Positions 1 to 5,920 of a DNA stretch of 53,253 bases are shown piece by piece (the first letter of the stretch is position 1; every line of letters starts with the position of its first letter). The stretch is taken from NCBI GenBank assembly GCA_945873145.1, contig CAMCBZ010000019.1, forward strand, positions 1-53,253. Direction: 5' to 3'. A program made the position numbers and the translations under genes. The notes under the pieces are model-generated. The model saw only the letters and a program-made list of their open reading frames with translations, made no database searches and had not been told where the DNA came from. Origin of the DNA: an uncultured Prevotella sp. (lineage in GTDB: Bacteria > Bacteroidota > Bacteroidia > Bacteroidales > Bacteroidaceae).

Positions 1-52
1 ACCAGAGCAACAAGTTGAAAAAGACTAGAAGAATCTGGAATGCCGATATAAA
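1..52. repeat. 52-bp repeat R, copy 1
   Basis: A 52-base sequence that matches positions 3561-3612 except at two bases (its positions 7 and 30). Each copy lies just upstream of a small gene (ATG at 83; ATG at 3654). The copy starts at the window edge and may extend further left. It has no clear TAnnTTTG box, so whether it is a promoter, a protein-binding site or an RNA leader is open. Confidence 0.9.
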
Positions 53-82
53 TAATTTAAGTTCAACTTTAATATACTTGAT

Positions 83-343
83 ATGGAGTACATCGTAGAA
101 GACAAGTACAAGGAGATGGTTGAGACCATCAAGACTCATACAACAGCAGCGTTAAGAGAGAAGGTGGTGAAGGCTATCATCGTCTCTGTTCAGACAGGAT
201 ATGCTCACCCCGATCTCATAAAAGCTGGAGCGTTGCGAAAGACTCGCAGCAAAGGCATGCCGGTGGTCACCACTGATTATGGCGAAGCTCTGCTGAGAAC
301 CACAAGCATGGGATTAACCTATGTATCCCTCGGAAAACTTTAA
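83..343 (+). CDS. Hypothetical 86-residue protein of the mobile element
   Basis: Small soluble protein with no family I recognise. The N-terminal half is lysine/glutamate-rich and probably helical (residues 1-40), followed by a basic stretch around residues 48-57 and a hydrophobic C-terminus. There is no signal peptide or membrane segment. The ATG lies 31 bases after repeat R; no other start is close. It is followed after 4 bases by a class A leader hairpin for the next gene, consistent with a run of small accessory genes. Function unknown. Confidence 0.6.
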   Translation: MEYIVEDKYKEMVETIKTHTTAALREKVVKAIIVSVQTGYAHPDLIKAGALRKTRSKGMPVVTTDYGEALLRTTSMGLTYVSLGKL

Positions 344-346
344 TTG

Positions 347-375
347 AAGGTAACGCCCCGGCTAACCACCGGGGC
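347..375 (+). promoter_or_regulatory. Class A leader hairpin
   Basis: AAGGTAAC followed by a perfect 7-bp stem GCCCCGG/CCGGGGC (355-361 and 369-375) with loop CTAACCA. It ends 16 bases before the ATG at 392. The same layout (AAGGWWAC, stem of different sequence, loop CYAACCA, A-rich spacer, ATG) recurs at 4767-4793 and 7619-7647, and more loosely at 3613-3639. It could also terminate transcription from the previous gene, but no T run follows. Confidence 0.6.
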
Positions 376-391
376 ATAACAAGAAACAAAT

Positions 392-559
392 ATGTTCGTA
401 GCTAATAGAATCCAAGTGTTGACCGTTAATTACGGATCGGTTGTCGCATACCAGCAGGTATTTGTCAACGACGAGAAACAAGCTGAGGATGAATATAATC
501 ACTCTTTGAAAATGTACTCGGCGTTGAGCAACTGGAACGTGACTCTGAAAACATTCTGA
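392..559 (+). CDS. Hypothetical 55-residue protein
   Basis: Short reading frame starting MFVANRIQVLTV and ending WNVTLKTF. It starts 16 bases after a class A leader hairpin, which is the main reason to believe it. It looks like a small beta strand plus helix protein with no signal or membrane segment. No family recognised. Confidence 0.5.
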   Translation: MFVANRIQVLTVNYGSVVAYQQVFVNDEKQAEDEYNHSLKMYSALSNWNVTLKTF

Positions 560-607
560 CAGAACATTATCCCGATTAACATTCATCCCACATTAATTTA
601 TATCATT

Positions 608-760
608 ATGGTAGTACAATATTTCCCCGAGTTGACTTGTGTTTTAGGCTTCAAAGACTGGAAACCAGGCAAGCACTATTCTTCTCAAAAGAACCCTGTC
701 CTTTATGACACTTACGAAGAGTGCAAGAAGGAATGCGATGAACTGAACAAGCAACTCTAA
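608..760 (+). CDS. Hypothetical 50-residue protein
   Basis: Short frame starting MVVQYFPELTCVLGF and ending CDELNKQL, with a Lys/Glu-rich helical C-terminus and three Cys. It lies 48 bases after the previous small gene in the same orientation. The upstream 48 bases are AT-rich and show none of the conserved leader hairpins. It is supported only by position, orientation and element-like codon use. Confidence 0.4.
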   Translation: MVVQYFPELTCVLGFKDWKPGKHYSSQKNPVLYDTYEECKKECDELNKQL

Positions 761-819
761 GCGAGCAGCAAGCCAACAAGAATTAATGATCAGTTGATAT
801 TCATTTTTAATTCAAGACA

Positions 820-1110
820 ATGAAAGCTATAAAAATTATCGAGGCTCTGACACAGGATGATTACTCTGTACAGGATGGCGTAGTGACGGTAGAGAAAAAC
901 GATAGTATTTGGAATGCATTCATAAATACTTTCGGCAAAGCTATCGAGCCTGTTTATCTTCCTCTTCCTGCATCGGAATATGTGAGCGAGAAGGTACGCC
1001 ATTTCCTCTATATCTACGATTTACGCATCCCCGGAACTGATAAGGATCTGTTTGCAATACTGAAAAACAACGCTGACGATTCAATCATCTATATCTACGA
1101 AATTGAGTAG
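820..1110 (+). CDS. Hypothetical 96-residue protein
   Basis: Soluble protein starting MKAIKIIEALTQDDYS, acidic overall, ending in a run of beta-prone residues (IIYIYEIE). No recognised family, signal peptide or membrane segment. It continues the run of small same-strand genes, 59 bases after the preceding one. An 11-bp stem-loop follows its stop. Confidence 0.55.
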   Translation: MKAIKIIEALTQDDYSVQDGVVTVEKNDSIWNAFINTFGKAIEPVYLPLPASEYVSEKVRHFLYIYDLRIPGTDKDLFAILKNNADDSIIYIYEIE

Positions 1111-1126
1111 TACATAATTAAAAACA

Positions 1127-1161
1127 CTTGCTTTGAGATTCTGTAAAGGACTCAAAGCAAG
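1127..1161 (+). promoter_or_regulatory. 11-bp stem-loop between two small genes
   Basis: Perfect stem CTTGCTTTGAG/CTCAAAGCAAG (1127-1137 and 1151-1161) with a 13-base loop. It has no T run after it, so it may be a leader or an mRNA-stabilising structure for the gene at 1199 rather than a strong terminator. Its loop does not match class A or B leaders. Confidence 0.5.
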
Positions 1162-1198
1162 ATTACTTGAAACGTAAACATTACATAATATATAAGTT

Positions 1199-1708
1199 AT
1201 GGATAGCACAGAAGAAAAAATCGTCGCCAGATTAAAAGAGGCACTGGCCAAAGGCGACGTGGCAACATTGCAATACATGCTGTCTTTCACAGCGAACTTT
1301 TATCAGATGGCTGATAACATCAAAACCTATGAGAAGTATCTTGCATGTGGTTACACTGACAAACCATCTTTTGATAAGTATGGTTGGATTGACAACTATA
1401 AGAAGGTTGAAGCGAATGCTGAAAAGATTTCAGTTTTCGAGGATGGTTCTAAGAAGCTGTCTGTAGAAGTTCTTCAACTGGCTAACGGCAAATGGGTAAG
1501 TGGAATTGATCTCATGCTCGCAGAAAGCGGATGCCTCTGTGGTGCCAGTATATGGAATAAGCAATACAACACTCGGCATGAGGCTTACATGGCTGCTTGC
1601 GAGACAGCAATGAAGGACATTCAGTCTTCTTCTAACAAAAATGATAAGAAATATATCAGCTATGTCAAAAAAAAGATGGCAGAATCTCTTCAACTCAGCT
1701 TGTTCTAA
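1199..1708 (+). CDS. Hypothetical 169-residue protein
   Basis: Soluble protein of unknown function. Residues 1-30 form a charged helix (MDSTEEKIVARLKEALAKGD), the middle has aromatic and charged residues, and a Cys/Gly segment (SGCLCGAS) lies near residue 111. The C-terminus is lysine-rich and ends LQLSLF. There is no membrane segment. It is the last gene of the first small-gene run: a strong hairpin terminator follows within 50 bases. Length and composition fit a real protein; function not inferable. Confidence 0.65.
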   Translation: MDSTEEKIVARLKEALAKGDVATLQYMLSFTANFYQMADNIKTYEKYLACGYTDKPSFDKYGWIDNYKKVEANAEKISVFEDGSKKLSVEVLQLANGKWVSGIDLMLAESGCLCGASIWNKQYNTRHEAYMAACETAMKDIQSSSNKNDKKYISYVKKKMAESLQLSLF

Positions 1709-1758
1709 CCAGCTTAACAAAAATAGTAGTTCGATTATATCATCTTACTCTATGGTAG

Positions 1759-1777
1759 GCCCGGCTTTTAGCCGGGC
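1759..1777 (+). terminator. Hairpin terminator
   Basis: Perfect 7-bp GC stem GCCCGGC/GCCGGGC with loop TTTTA, 50 bases after the stop at 1708. The following TATATATGT is only weakly T-rich. It separates the first small-gene run from the promoter of the Panacea pair. Confidence 0.65.
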
Positions 1778-1820
1778 TATATATGTATTTACAATGACTG
1801 TGTTAAATATGTCTGTACAC

Positions 1821-1851
1821 TTGGAGGTTTGAAGCGAAAATATTAAATTTG
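1821..1851 (+). promoter_or_regulatory. Bacteroidota-type promoter for the Panacea gene pair
   Basis: TTG at 1821-1823, a 20-base spacer, then TAAATTTG at 1844-1851. This fits the Bacteroidota primary sigma factor consensus. The expected start of transcription, about 7 bases downstream, leaves a leader of only about 10 bases before the ATG at 1868. Confidence 0.6.
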
Positions 1852-1867
1852 CAAAAAAGAATGAATT

Positions 1868-2410
1868 ATGGGATTATCAAGTTTATTTAGAACAGAAGCA
1901 ACTCTTAATGCAGTGCTTTACATATTACAGAAATTAGGAGGGAAGTCTGATATGCACAAGATCTTCAAGATCCTATATTTTGCAGACCAGTCTCATCTTA
2001 GCAAGTATGGAAGAAGCATCACAGGAGATGTGTATATTGCCATGCAGTATGGCCCTGTACCTTCTAAGACAGACGACATTTTCAAAGCTGTAAGAGGAGA
2101 TAGCTATTTCCATGATGCTGAACTGAATACATACTTTCATTTTGTTAATAAATATATAGTAAAAGGTATTAAAGAAGCAGACTTGGATTATCTTTCTGAA
2201 AGTGACACTGAATGCTTGGATGAAGCCATTGCTAAGTGTAAAGACAAAAGTTTTGATGAGTTGACAAAAATGTCACATGGCTTAGCATGGGAGAATACAC
2301 GCAGGGATAGAAGCATATCTTTTAAGGATATACTTCGTGAAGAAGGCGACTCCGAGGATTATGTTAACTACATCGCAGAGAAACTTATGCTTGAAAGCTC
2401 ATACAAATGA
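1868..2410 (+). CDS. Panacea (SocA-like, DUF4065) domain protein, candidate antitoxin
   Basis: A 180-residue protein whose first 80 residues carry the Panacea signature: LNAVLYILQKLGG, then KILYFADQSHL, then YIAMQYGPVPSKTDDIF. Panacea domains act as antitoxins that neutralise many unrelated toxins, and SocA acts as a proteolysis adaptor in Caulobacter. The stop overlaps the next start (ATGATG, ATG at 2407), so the two are translationally coupled, the usual layout of a toxin-antitoxin pair. It has its own promoter at 1821-1851. The domain call is firm; the antitoxin role is inferred from family and layout. Confidence 0.85.
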   Translation: MGLSSLFRTEATLNAVLYILQKLGGKSDMHKIFKILYFADQSHLSKYGRSITGDVYIAMQYGPVPSKTDDIFKAVRGDSYFHDAELNTYFHFVNKYIVKGIKEADLDYLSESDTECLDEAIAKCKDKSFDELTKMSHGLAWENTRRDRSISFKDILREEGDSEDYVNYIAEKLMLESSYK

Positions 2411-2829
2411 TGGATTTGCCCAAAGCTATAATTGATGAAAGTATAAAACGTGGGACTATACTTCATTCTACCATGTTCAAGAATATTGATCATGGAAAGT
2501 TTTTTGTGGTCATAGGCGTAAACAAGGAATATGTTGCAGGCTTTTTCTTTATTAATTCCAATATTAATCGTTTTATGATGGATAAACAGGAGCAATTAAG
2601 CATGCAATATATCATCAAGAAGGCAGATTACGGCTTTCTTAAATATGACTCTTTCATTTCTGCCACATCTCTACAAACGATACCCATCAATGAACTTACA
2701 AACACAATTCAAAAAGGTATAACAACTTACGTTGATAAACTGCACGAAGAACATTTGAATGAACTGCTTGAAGCAGCAAGACAGTCGAAACTATTCTCTA
2801 AGAAAGAGAAACACGATTTTTTCTTATAA
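2407..2829 (+). CDS. Partner of the Panacea protein, candidate toxin (possibly MazF/PemK-like fold)
   Basis: A 140-residue protein overlapping the Panacea gene by 4 bases. The segment RGTILHSTMFKNI, then KFFVVIGV, then EYVAGFFFIN (residues 15-53) has the look of the beta-barrel start of PemK/MazF-type proteins (a GxIL strand followed by KxFVVIG), but no RNase active site can be assigned by eye. The C-terminal 40 residues are helical and charged (EEHLNELLEAARQSKLFSKKEKH), as in segments that contact antitoxins. It is not one of the Panacea partners I know by sequence. Toxin role is inferred from gene order; fold suggestion is weak. Confidence 0.6.
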   Translation: MMDLPKAIIDESIKRGTILHSTMFKNIDHGKFFVVIGVNKEYVAGFFFINSNINRFMMDKQEQLSMQYIIKKADYGFLKYDSFISATSLQTIPINELTNTIQKGITTYVDKLHEEHLNELLEAARQSKLFSKKEKHDFFL

Positions 2830-2857
2830 CCATATTACACCCTTTTTAAGGGTGCTT

Positions 2858-2885
2858 CGTCCTGCTTTCACCTGAAAGCAGGACG
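2858..2885 (+). terminator. 12-bp hairpin after the Panacea pair
   Basis: Stem CGTCCTGCTTTC paired with GAAAGCAGGACG around loop ACCT, 28 bases after the stop at 2829. It has no T run but is stable enough to end or protect the transcript. Confidence 0.55.
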
Positions 2886-2914
2886 CTACAAGGTATCTTC
2901 GATGAATTCCTCAT

Positions 2915-2968
2915 AACGCCCCCACCTGTCTCCAACCTCTCAGGCTATTGGAGACAGGTGGGGGCGTT
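2915..2968. terminator. Perfect 21-bp inverted repeat, probably a bidirectional terminator
   Basis: Arms 2915-2935 and 2948-2968 are exact reverse complements, with a 12-base loop at 2936-2947; the core is CGCCCCCACCTGTCTCC. It is followed by TATTTTGC. It marks the right end of the Panacea unit and the left end of the non-coding block. An attachment or transfer site is an alternative, because the arm is unusually long for a terminator. Confidence 0.5.
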
Positions 2969-3000
2969 TATTTTGCTTCGCAGTTACTCTACCTAAATAG

Positions 3001-3068
3001 TATGTATATTACATTATTACAATAAAGTTATATTACTTTATATTACTATTTCATTATTATGTTATTAC
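3001..3068. other. AT-rich cluster of TATTAC motifs (candidate partition site or origin)
   Basis: TATTAC occurs at 3007, 3015, 3031, 3041 and 3063, five copies in 62 bases. The same hexamer occurs at 7478, 7502 and 7518 upstream of parA and at 6690 in the parA/small-gene junction. Sites shared between a partition operon and a separate cluster are what a ribbon-helix-helix centromere-binding protein would recognise. The AT-rich background makes chance copies likelier, so this is a hypothesis. Confidence 0.4.
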
Positions 3069-3165
3069 TCTATTTCAATAAATTGATTATGACTTACTAA
3101 AGATTATCTACTACTTCATCTAATGCTAATCTACATATTGATTATAACATACCTACAATCACTAT

Positions 3166-3207
3166 GCGTGAAGACAATGGCGGAATGATCCGGCACAGTC
3201 TTCACGC
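3166..3207. other. Nested hairpin
   Basis: Outer stem GCGTGAAGAC/GTCTTCACGC (3166-3175, 3198-3207) encloses an inner stem CGGA/TCCG (3181-3184, 3189-3192). It lies in non-coding DNA between the AT-rich cluster and the structured region. It could be a terminator, a cruciform replication or transfer site, or part of an RNA. Confidence 0.45.
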
Positions 3208-3266
3208 TTTCTTATGAAGCTTAGTGTTCCTTCCCGCAGCTCAGTCACACAAGGCTTCTTGTTTCT

Positions 3267-3425
3267 CTACCTAAGTTCTATTGTTGTCTCTTGGCCGTCC
3301 TCGCTTTTCACCAAGGTCATAACCATCATCTTACGCTTTTTCCTTGCAAAGTTAGACAGTTCCTCGCCCACAGCAAGCACCAGTCGTTCCTTCTTATCTG
3401 AGAAAAATCTTTCAGGCAGCCTTCC
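3267..3425 (-). pseudogene. Start-less minus-strand frame, probable gene remnant
   Basis: On the minus strand 52 codons are open between a TGA (3426-3428) and a TAG (3267-3269). The translation is charged and protein-like (LPERFFSDKKERLVLAV, then GEELSNFARKKRKMMVMTLV, then KSEDGQETTIELR). The only ATG lies at 3329, which would leave 20 residues. Upstream another frame also looks protein-like, suggesting a frameshifted remnant. Alternatively it uses a non-ATG start within the inverted-repeat region it overlaps. No family recognised. Confidence 0.35.
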
Positions 3426-3495
3426 TCAATCAGAGATTGGGTATTCCTGAAAGATTTTCCCCCGATTGCTTGCTTTTGGGCTATTCTGGACTGTC
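3355..3495. other. Region of nested inverted repeats (candidate structured RNA or cruciform)
   Basis: Several arms pair in nested order: GACAGT/ACTGTC (3355-3360, 3490-3495), GCAAGCA/TGCTTGC (3373-3379, 3467-3473), AAAATCTTTCAGG/CCTGAAAGATTTT (3404-3416, 3446-3458) and CTCAATC/GATTGGG with one G-U (3425-3431, 3435-3441). A single long imperfect hairpin of about 140 bases would result. It precedes repeat R copy 2 by 65 bases. It may be a transfer origin, a structured RNA, or a remnant whose repeat formed secondarily. Confidence 0.45.
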
Positions 3496-3560
3496 TCCTT
3501 TTTGCGCAGAAAAAGACTCAGAGATGACGGATATGTCGATGTAAAAAAAAAGCTCGGACG

Positions 3561-3612
3561 ACCAGAACAACAAGTTGAAAAAGACTAGATGAATCTGGAA
3601 TGCCGATATAAA
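3561..3612. repeat. 52-bp repeat R, copy 2
   Basis: Matches positions 1-52 with two substitutions. It runs directly into a class A-like leader at 3613 for the gene starting at 3654, the first of seven small genes. CCAGA (3562-3566) and TCTGG (3594-3598) inside the repeat can pair. The identical location relative to two gene runs suggests a shared regulatory or promoter function. Confidence 0.9.
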
Positions 3613-3639
3613 AGGTAACGATGGAACCAACCAGCCATC
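3613..3639 (+). promoter_or_regulatory. Class A-like leader hairpin
   Basis: GGTAAC followed by stem GATGG/CCATC (3620-3624, 3635-3639) with loop AACCAACCAG, which contains the CCAACCA core of other class A leaders. The structure covers an ATG at 3621, so translation more likely starts at 3654, 14 bases after the stem. Confidence 0.5.
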
Positions 3640-3653
3640 ACAACATAATAGAT

Positions 3654-3950
3654 ATGAAAACAGTTTGGAATTTATCCAAGTGGATAGAAAACCGGGATAT
3701 GGATGACACTAGAATTGTGAGAGATACAATAGAATACGGTGTCATCGAAAACTTTGCCAGCGAGCAGGAAGCCGACGACAAGTTAATTTCTCTTGCTCAA
3801 AGAGCAAAGAAAAAGGGCTGGACTTGCTCTACAAACATTGGTCAGCATAGTATTACTGTTCACTACATGAATAAGAAACATGTAGTCATGTACTTCTCTG
3901 CTGAAAAAGCCATTACTTTTGGTAAGATTCCTTTTCATCCACGGCATTAA
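3654..3950 (+). CDS. Hypothetical 98-residue protein
   Basis: Start chosen at 3654 (MKTVWNLSKWIENRD) because an upstream in-frame ATG at 3621 lies inside the leader hairpin. The protein is soluble, with charged helices in residues 1-60 (including EQEADDKLISLAQRAKKKGW) and beta-prone residues after 60 (HSITVHYMNKKHVVMYF). No family recognised. It opens the second run of small genes. Confidence 0.6.
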   Translation: MKTVWNLSKWIENRDMDDTRIVRDTIEYGVIENFASEQEADDKLISLAQRAKKKGWTCSTNIGQHSITVHYMNKKHVVMYFSAEKAITFGKIPFHPRH

Positions 3951-4048
3951 AATGTTACGGAAGGATAAACTACCCCCTCAAACAGACAGGAGAATTAATT
4001 ATACAGGAAATTATAATTTCATTAGTATTATTTCGTTACATAACAACA

Positions 4049-4071
4049 GCCCTCGACATCACGGTGAAGTC
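4049..4071 (+). promoter_or_regulatory. Class B leader hairpin 1
   Basis: GCCCT, then stem GAC/GTC (4055-4057, 4069-4071) around the 11-base loop ATCACGGTGAA, then an A-rich hexamer and the ATG at 4078. Four further copies (4438, 5071, 5575, 5921) keep the GCCCT, the loop length of 11 and most loop bases while stem bases change in pairs. Confidence 0.65.
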
Positions 4072-4077
4072 AAGATT

Positions 4078-4428
4078 ATGGCAAAGTTATCTATTCACAA
4101 TTTCTACGAGCTGCCCCAAGAGCAGCAGAAGTCTATCATCTCTGAGTTAGGCGAGAACTTCAACCCTGCCTACCTCACGGGCAAGTATTCGACAAACGTT
4201 GTCAATGCCGAGGTTGTCACAGACGAAGAGGGTACGTTGTATGACATGCGTGTCTTCGATCCTTTCAACCACGTGCAGCCACGCCGGGACGACGACAGAA
4301 TGATGACTGACATGGCAGTCTACATCGGCTTTGACGGCTGGTCTGACTGGCTCTTTGATTATACCGACCCGGCTGGGAACGACGTAGACGAAATCTTCGA
4401 GGAGTACGACGGAGAGACACAAGATTAA
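4078..4428 (+). CDS. Hypothetical highly acidic 116-residue protein
   Basis: Start set at 4078, right after a class B leader; a longer frame from 3919 would run through the leader. About 26 Asp/Glu against 7 Lys/Arg make it strongly acidic, with clusters RRDDDR and NDVDEIFEEYDGE. Aromatics in GFDGWSDWLFDYTD (near residue 90) suggest a compact fold. Acidic composition resembles DNA-mimic antirestriction proteins (such as ArdA) carried by mobile elements, but no ArdA motif is visible. No family recognised. Confidence 0.65.
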   Translation: MAKLSIHNFYELPQEQQKSIISELGENFNPAYLTGKYSTNVVNAEVVTDEEGTLYDMRVFDPFNHVQPRRDDDRMMTDMAVYIGFDGWSDWLFDYTDPAGNDVDEIFEEYDGETQD

Positions 4429-4437
4429 CCCCATTCA

Positions 4438-4461
4438 GCCCTACCGCATAACGAATAAGCG
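4438..4461 (+). promoter_or_regulatory. Class B leader hairpin 2
   Basis: GCCCT, stem CGC/GCG (4445-4447, 4459-4461), 11-base loop ATAACGAATAA, then AATTATT and the ATG at 4469. The most divergent loop of the class, but spacing is kept. Confidence 0.55.
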
Positions 4462-4468
4462 AATTATT

Positions 4469-4735
4469 ATGAGATACATGGTAATAGAAAATACCAACAC
4501 GCTAAGCAATGCAATAGCAGAGTTTGATGACTATGATCACGCTATAGAGTATATTAATATGCTTACTCATGATTATACTGTTATAAACAACCTCGACACG
4601 GATCCTCAGATTGTCTATTACAATATTACTGACAAGGAAACCGCACATAATGAGAGTCTTAATCCTGAAGATGTCGATTATGATCCTACAGGAAAGATAG
4701 TATGGACAAGTAAGAAGTTCTATTTCGAATCTTGA
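4469..4735 (+). CDS. Hypothetical 88-residue acidic protein
   Basis: Begins MRYMVIENTNTLSNAIAEFD. The pattern of an N-terminal strand, then a helix with FDDYDHAIEYINML (residues 19-32), then VINNL and IVYYNI strands resembles small alpha/beta proteins. Acidic overall, no signal or membrane segment. Its own class B leader precedes it 8 bases upstream. No family recognised. Confidence 0.6.
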   Translation: MRYMVIENTNTLSNAIAEFDDYDHAIEYINMLTHDYTVINNLDTDPQIVYYNITDKETAHNESLNPEDVDYDPTGKIVWTSKKFYFES

Positions 4736-4766
4736 CAATACATATTGTCGGTATTTAAATTCAAGA

Positions 4767-4793
4767 AGGTTACAGGGAGACCAACCATCTCCC
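4767..4793 (+). promoter_or_regulatory. Class A leader hairpin
   Basis: AAGGTTAC followed by stem GGGAGA/TCTCCC (4775-4780, 4788-4793) with loop CCAACCA, then a 15-base AT-rich spacer to the ATG at 4809. Same design as 347-375 and 7619-7647. Confidence 0.65.
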
Positions 4794-4808
4794 CATTAAT
4801 ATACAGCT

Positions 4809-5063
4809 ATGACGCAATATACAGTTTTTCTTAAAGAGCAGATCCAAGATCCGGAGTATGGAAGAGAACTTACTGATGTATTCCACTTTTACCGGGTGTC
4901 TGATGCAAAGAGATTCATCAAGAAACACATGACTCTCTACAATGGTTCAAGTATTACAAAAATTTGGTCTAACGGAGATTGGGAGAACTTAGGCGAAATT
5001 AAGCTCTCTGCTAGTAACAAACATTACGTAGCCAACACACGTATGAAAAAGGCTAATTATTAA
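4809..5063 (+). CDS. Hypothetical 84-residue protein
   Basis: Begins MTQYTVFLKEQIQDPEYG. Strand, then HFYRVSDAKRFIKKHM helix (residues 26-41), then SSITKIWSNGDWENLGEI. The strand-helix-strand order and mid-helix YRVSDAKRFI echo the DYDHAIEYI helix of the 4469 gene, so these small genes may share a fold. No family recognised. Class A leader upstream. Confidence 0.6.
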   Translation: MTQYTVFLKEQIQDPEYGRELTDVFHFYRVSDAKRFIKKHMTLYNGSSITKIWSNGDWENLGEIKLSASNKHYVANTRMKKANY

Positions 5064-5070
5064 CTCTATA

Positions 5071-5093
5071 GCCCTCGACATCACGGTTAAGTC
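5071..5093 (+). promoter_or_regulatory. Class B leader hairpin 3
   Basis: GCCCT, stem GAC/GTC (5077-5079, 5091-5093), 11-base loop ATCACGGTTAA, then AAATAAAG and the ATG at 5102. Nearly identical to the copy at 4049. Confidence 0.65.
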
Positions 5094-5101
5094 AAATAAA
5101 G

Positions 5102-5563
5102 ATGAATATAGAATATATAGCAACTTTCAAAACTGATAGTGGCATATCTAACGACATGCCTGTCAAAGGTAAGGATCTCTTCAAGATAGTGAAAGAAACT
5201 ATGAAGAGTGCTCAGACAGCATGTCAACTTGGCGACTCTTATCAATGGAAAGTAGGGACGATCACAGACTTAGGCCTAGAGCCATTACTCTTTGGGATGG
5301 GAGAAAAGGATGAGAAAGGCATCCTGCATGATTCTGGCTGTGTTAACGCTTATAATCCACACATGCGAATCAGCAAAAAGATGCTCAAAGGTATCTCACG
5401 AGTCGAAAGACGTTACGGTCTCTTGGACAAATTGTTCTTCTTCGATAGAGATGAAAACAACAGACATGGACAAGGCTTCGCTGATGGCTGTGAGTTAGAA
5501 GATAAATTCATGGTAGGCTTTATGCGTGGTGTTCGTTTTGATGGTACGTTATTAAAGTTTTAG
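5102..5563 (+). CDS. Hypothetical 153-residue protein
   Basis: Begins MNIEYIATFKTDSGISND. An N-terminal strand is followed by a helix (KDLFKIVKETMKSAQTAC, residues 25-42) and a Gly-rich segment LLFGMGEKDEKG. The C-terminal third has FFFDRDENNRHGQGFADGCE and a final hydrophobic tail. Soluble, no recognised family. It is the largest of the seven small genes and keeps the class B leader spacing. Confidence 0.6.
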   Translation: MNIEYIATFKTDSGISNDMPVKGKDLFKIVKETMKSAQTACQLGDSYQWKVGTITDLGLEPLLFGMGEKDEKGILHDSGCVNAYNPHMRISKKMLKGISRVERRYGLLDKLFFFDRDENNRHGQGFADGCELEDKFMVGFMRGVRFDGTLLKF

Positions 5564-5574
5564 AAAAATTCTAA

Positions 5575-5599
5575 GCCCTACCGCAGTACGGTTAAGCGG
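5575..5599 (+). promoter_or_regulatory. Class B leader hairpin 4
   Basis: GCCCTA, stem CCGC/GCGG (5581-5584, 5596-5599), 11-base loop AGTACGGTTAA, then AAAATT and the ATG at 5606. Compared with copies 1 and 3 the stem is replaced by a different complementary pair while the ACGGTTAA half of the loop is unchanged. Confidence 0.65.
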
Positions 5600-5605
5600 A
5601 AAATT

Positions 5606-5920
5606 ATGAAGAATATCTATGGAAAGACAGTATATCCCAAATACGAGATTGCTCTTAAACAGCACGTAAAAGGTAGCGTGGAAGACGATTACGAAATTGT
5701 AGAGTTTGATGGAGCAGACAACTATAGAGAAGCTGTCAAAATGGCTAAGAAGTATTCGTTAGATATTGGCTCCGGAAACATGCGTTATGAAGAATCAGCA
5801 TCATTAGATGCGGGTCTTGCGCAAGTAACCATAATCTGTTACTATTCTGACGATATATCAGATTATAATGAGGTGTGGCAAGAAGAATACATAAACGGAA
5901 AGAAAACAAAAAGATATTAA
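5606..5920 (+). CDS. Hypothetical 104-residue protein
   Basis: Begins MKNIYGKTVYPKYEIAL. Again a strand-helix-strand order: strand, then FDGADNYREAVKMAKKYSLD helix (residues 33-52), then AQVTIICYYSDD strand and a basic tail (NGKKTKRY). The shape resembles the 4469 and 4809 products, hinting at a diverged family within the element. No family recognised. Soluble. Confidence 0.6.
   Translation: MKNIYGKTVYPKYEIALKQHVKGSVEDDYEIVEFDGADNYREAVKMAKKYSLDIGSGNMRYEESASLDAGLAQVTIICYYSDDISDYNEVWQEEYINGKKTKRY

Noticed and set aside
3214..3450. Plus-strand frame of 78 codons in the gene-free block
   Set aside because: Composition is Ser/Leu/Phe-rich and arises opposite a more protein-like minus-strand frame; no leader or promoter.
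3621..3653. Start codon at 3621 for the small gene ending at 3950
   Set aside because: The ATG lies in the stem of the leader hairpin; ATG 3654 keeps the spacing seen in other leaders.
3919..4077. N-terminal extension of the acidic protein from 3919
   Set aside because: It would overlap the previous gene and translate through the class B leader.
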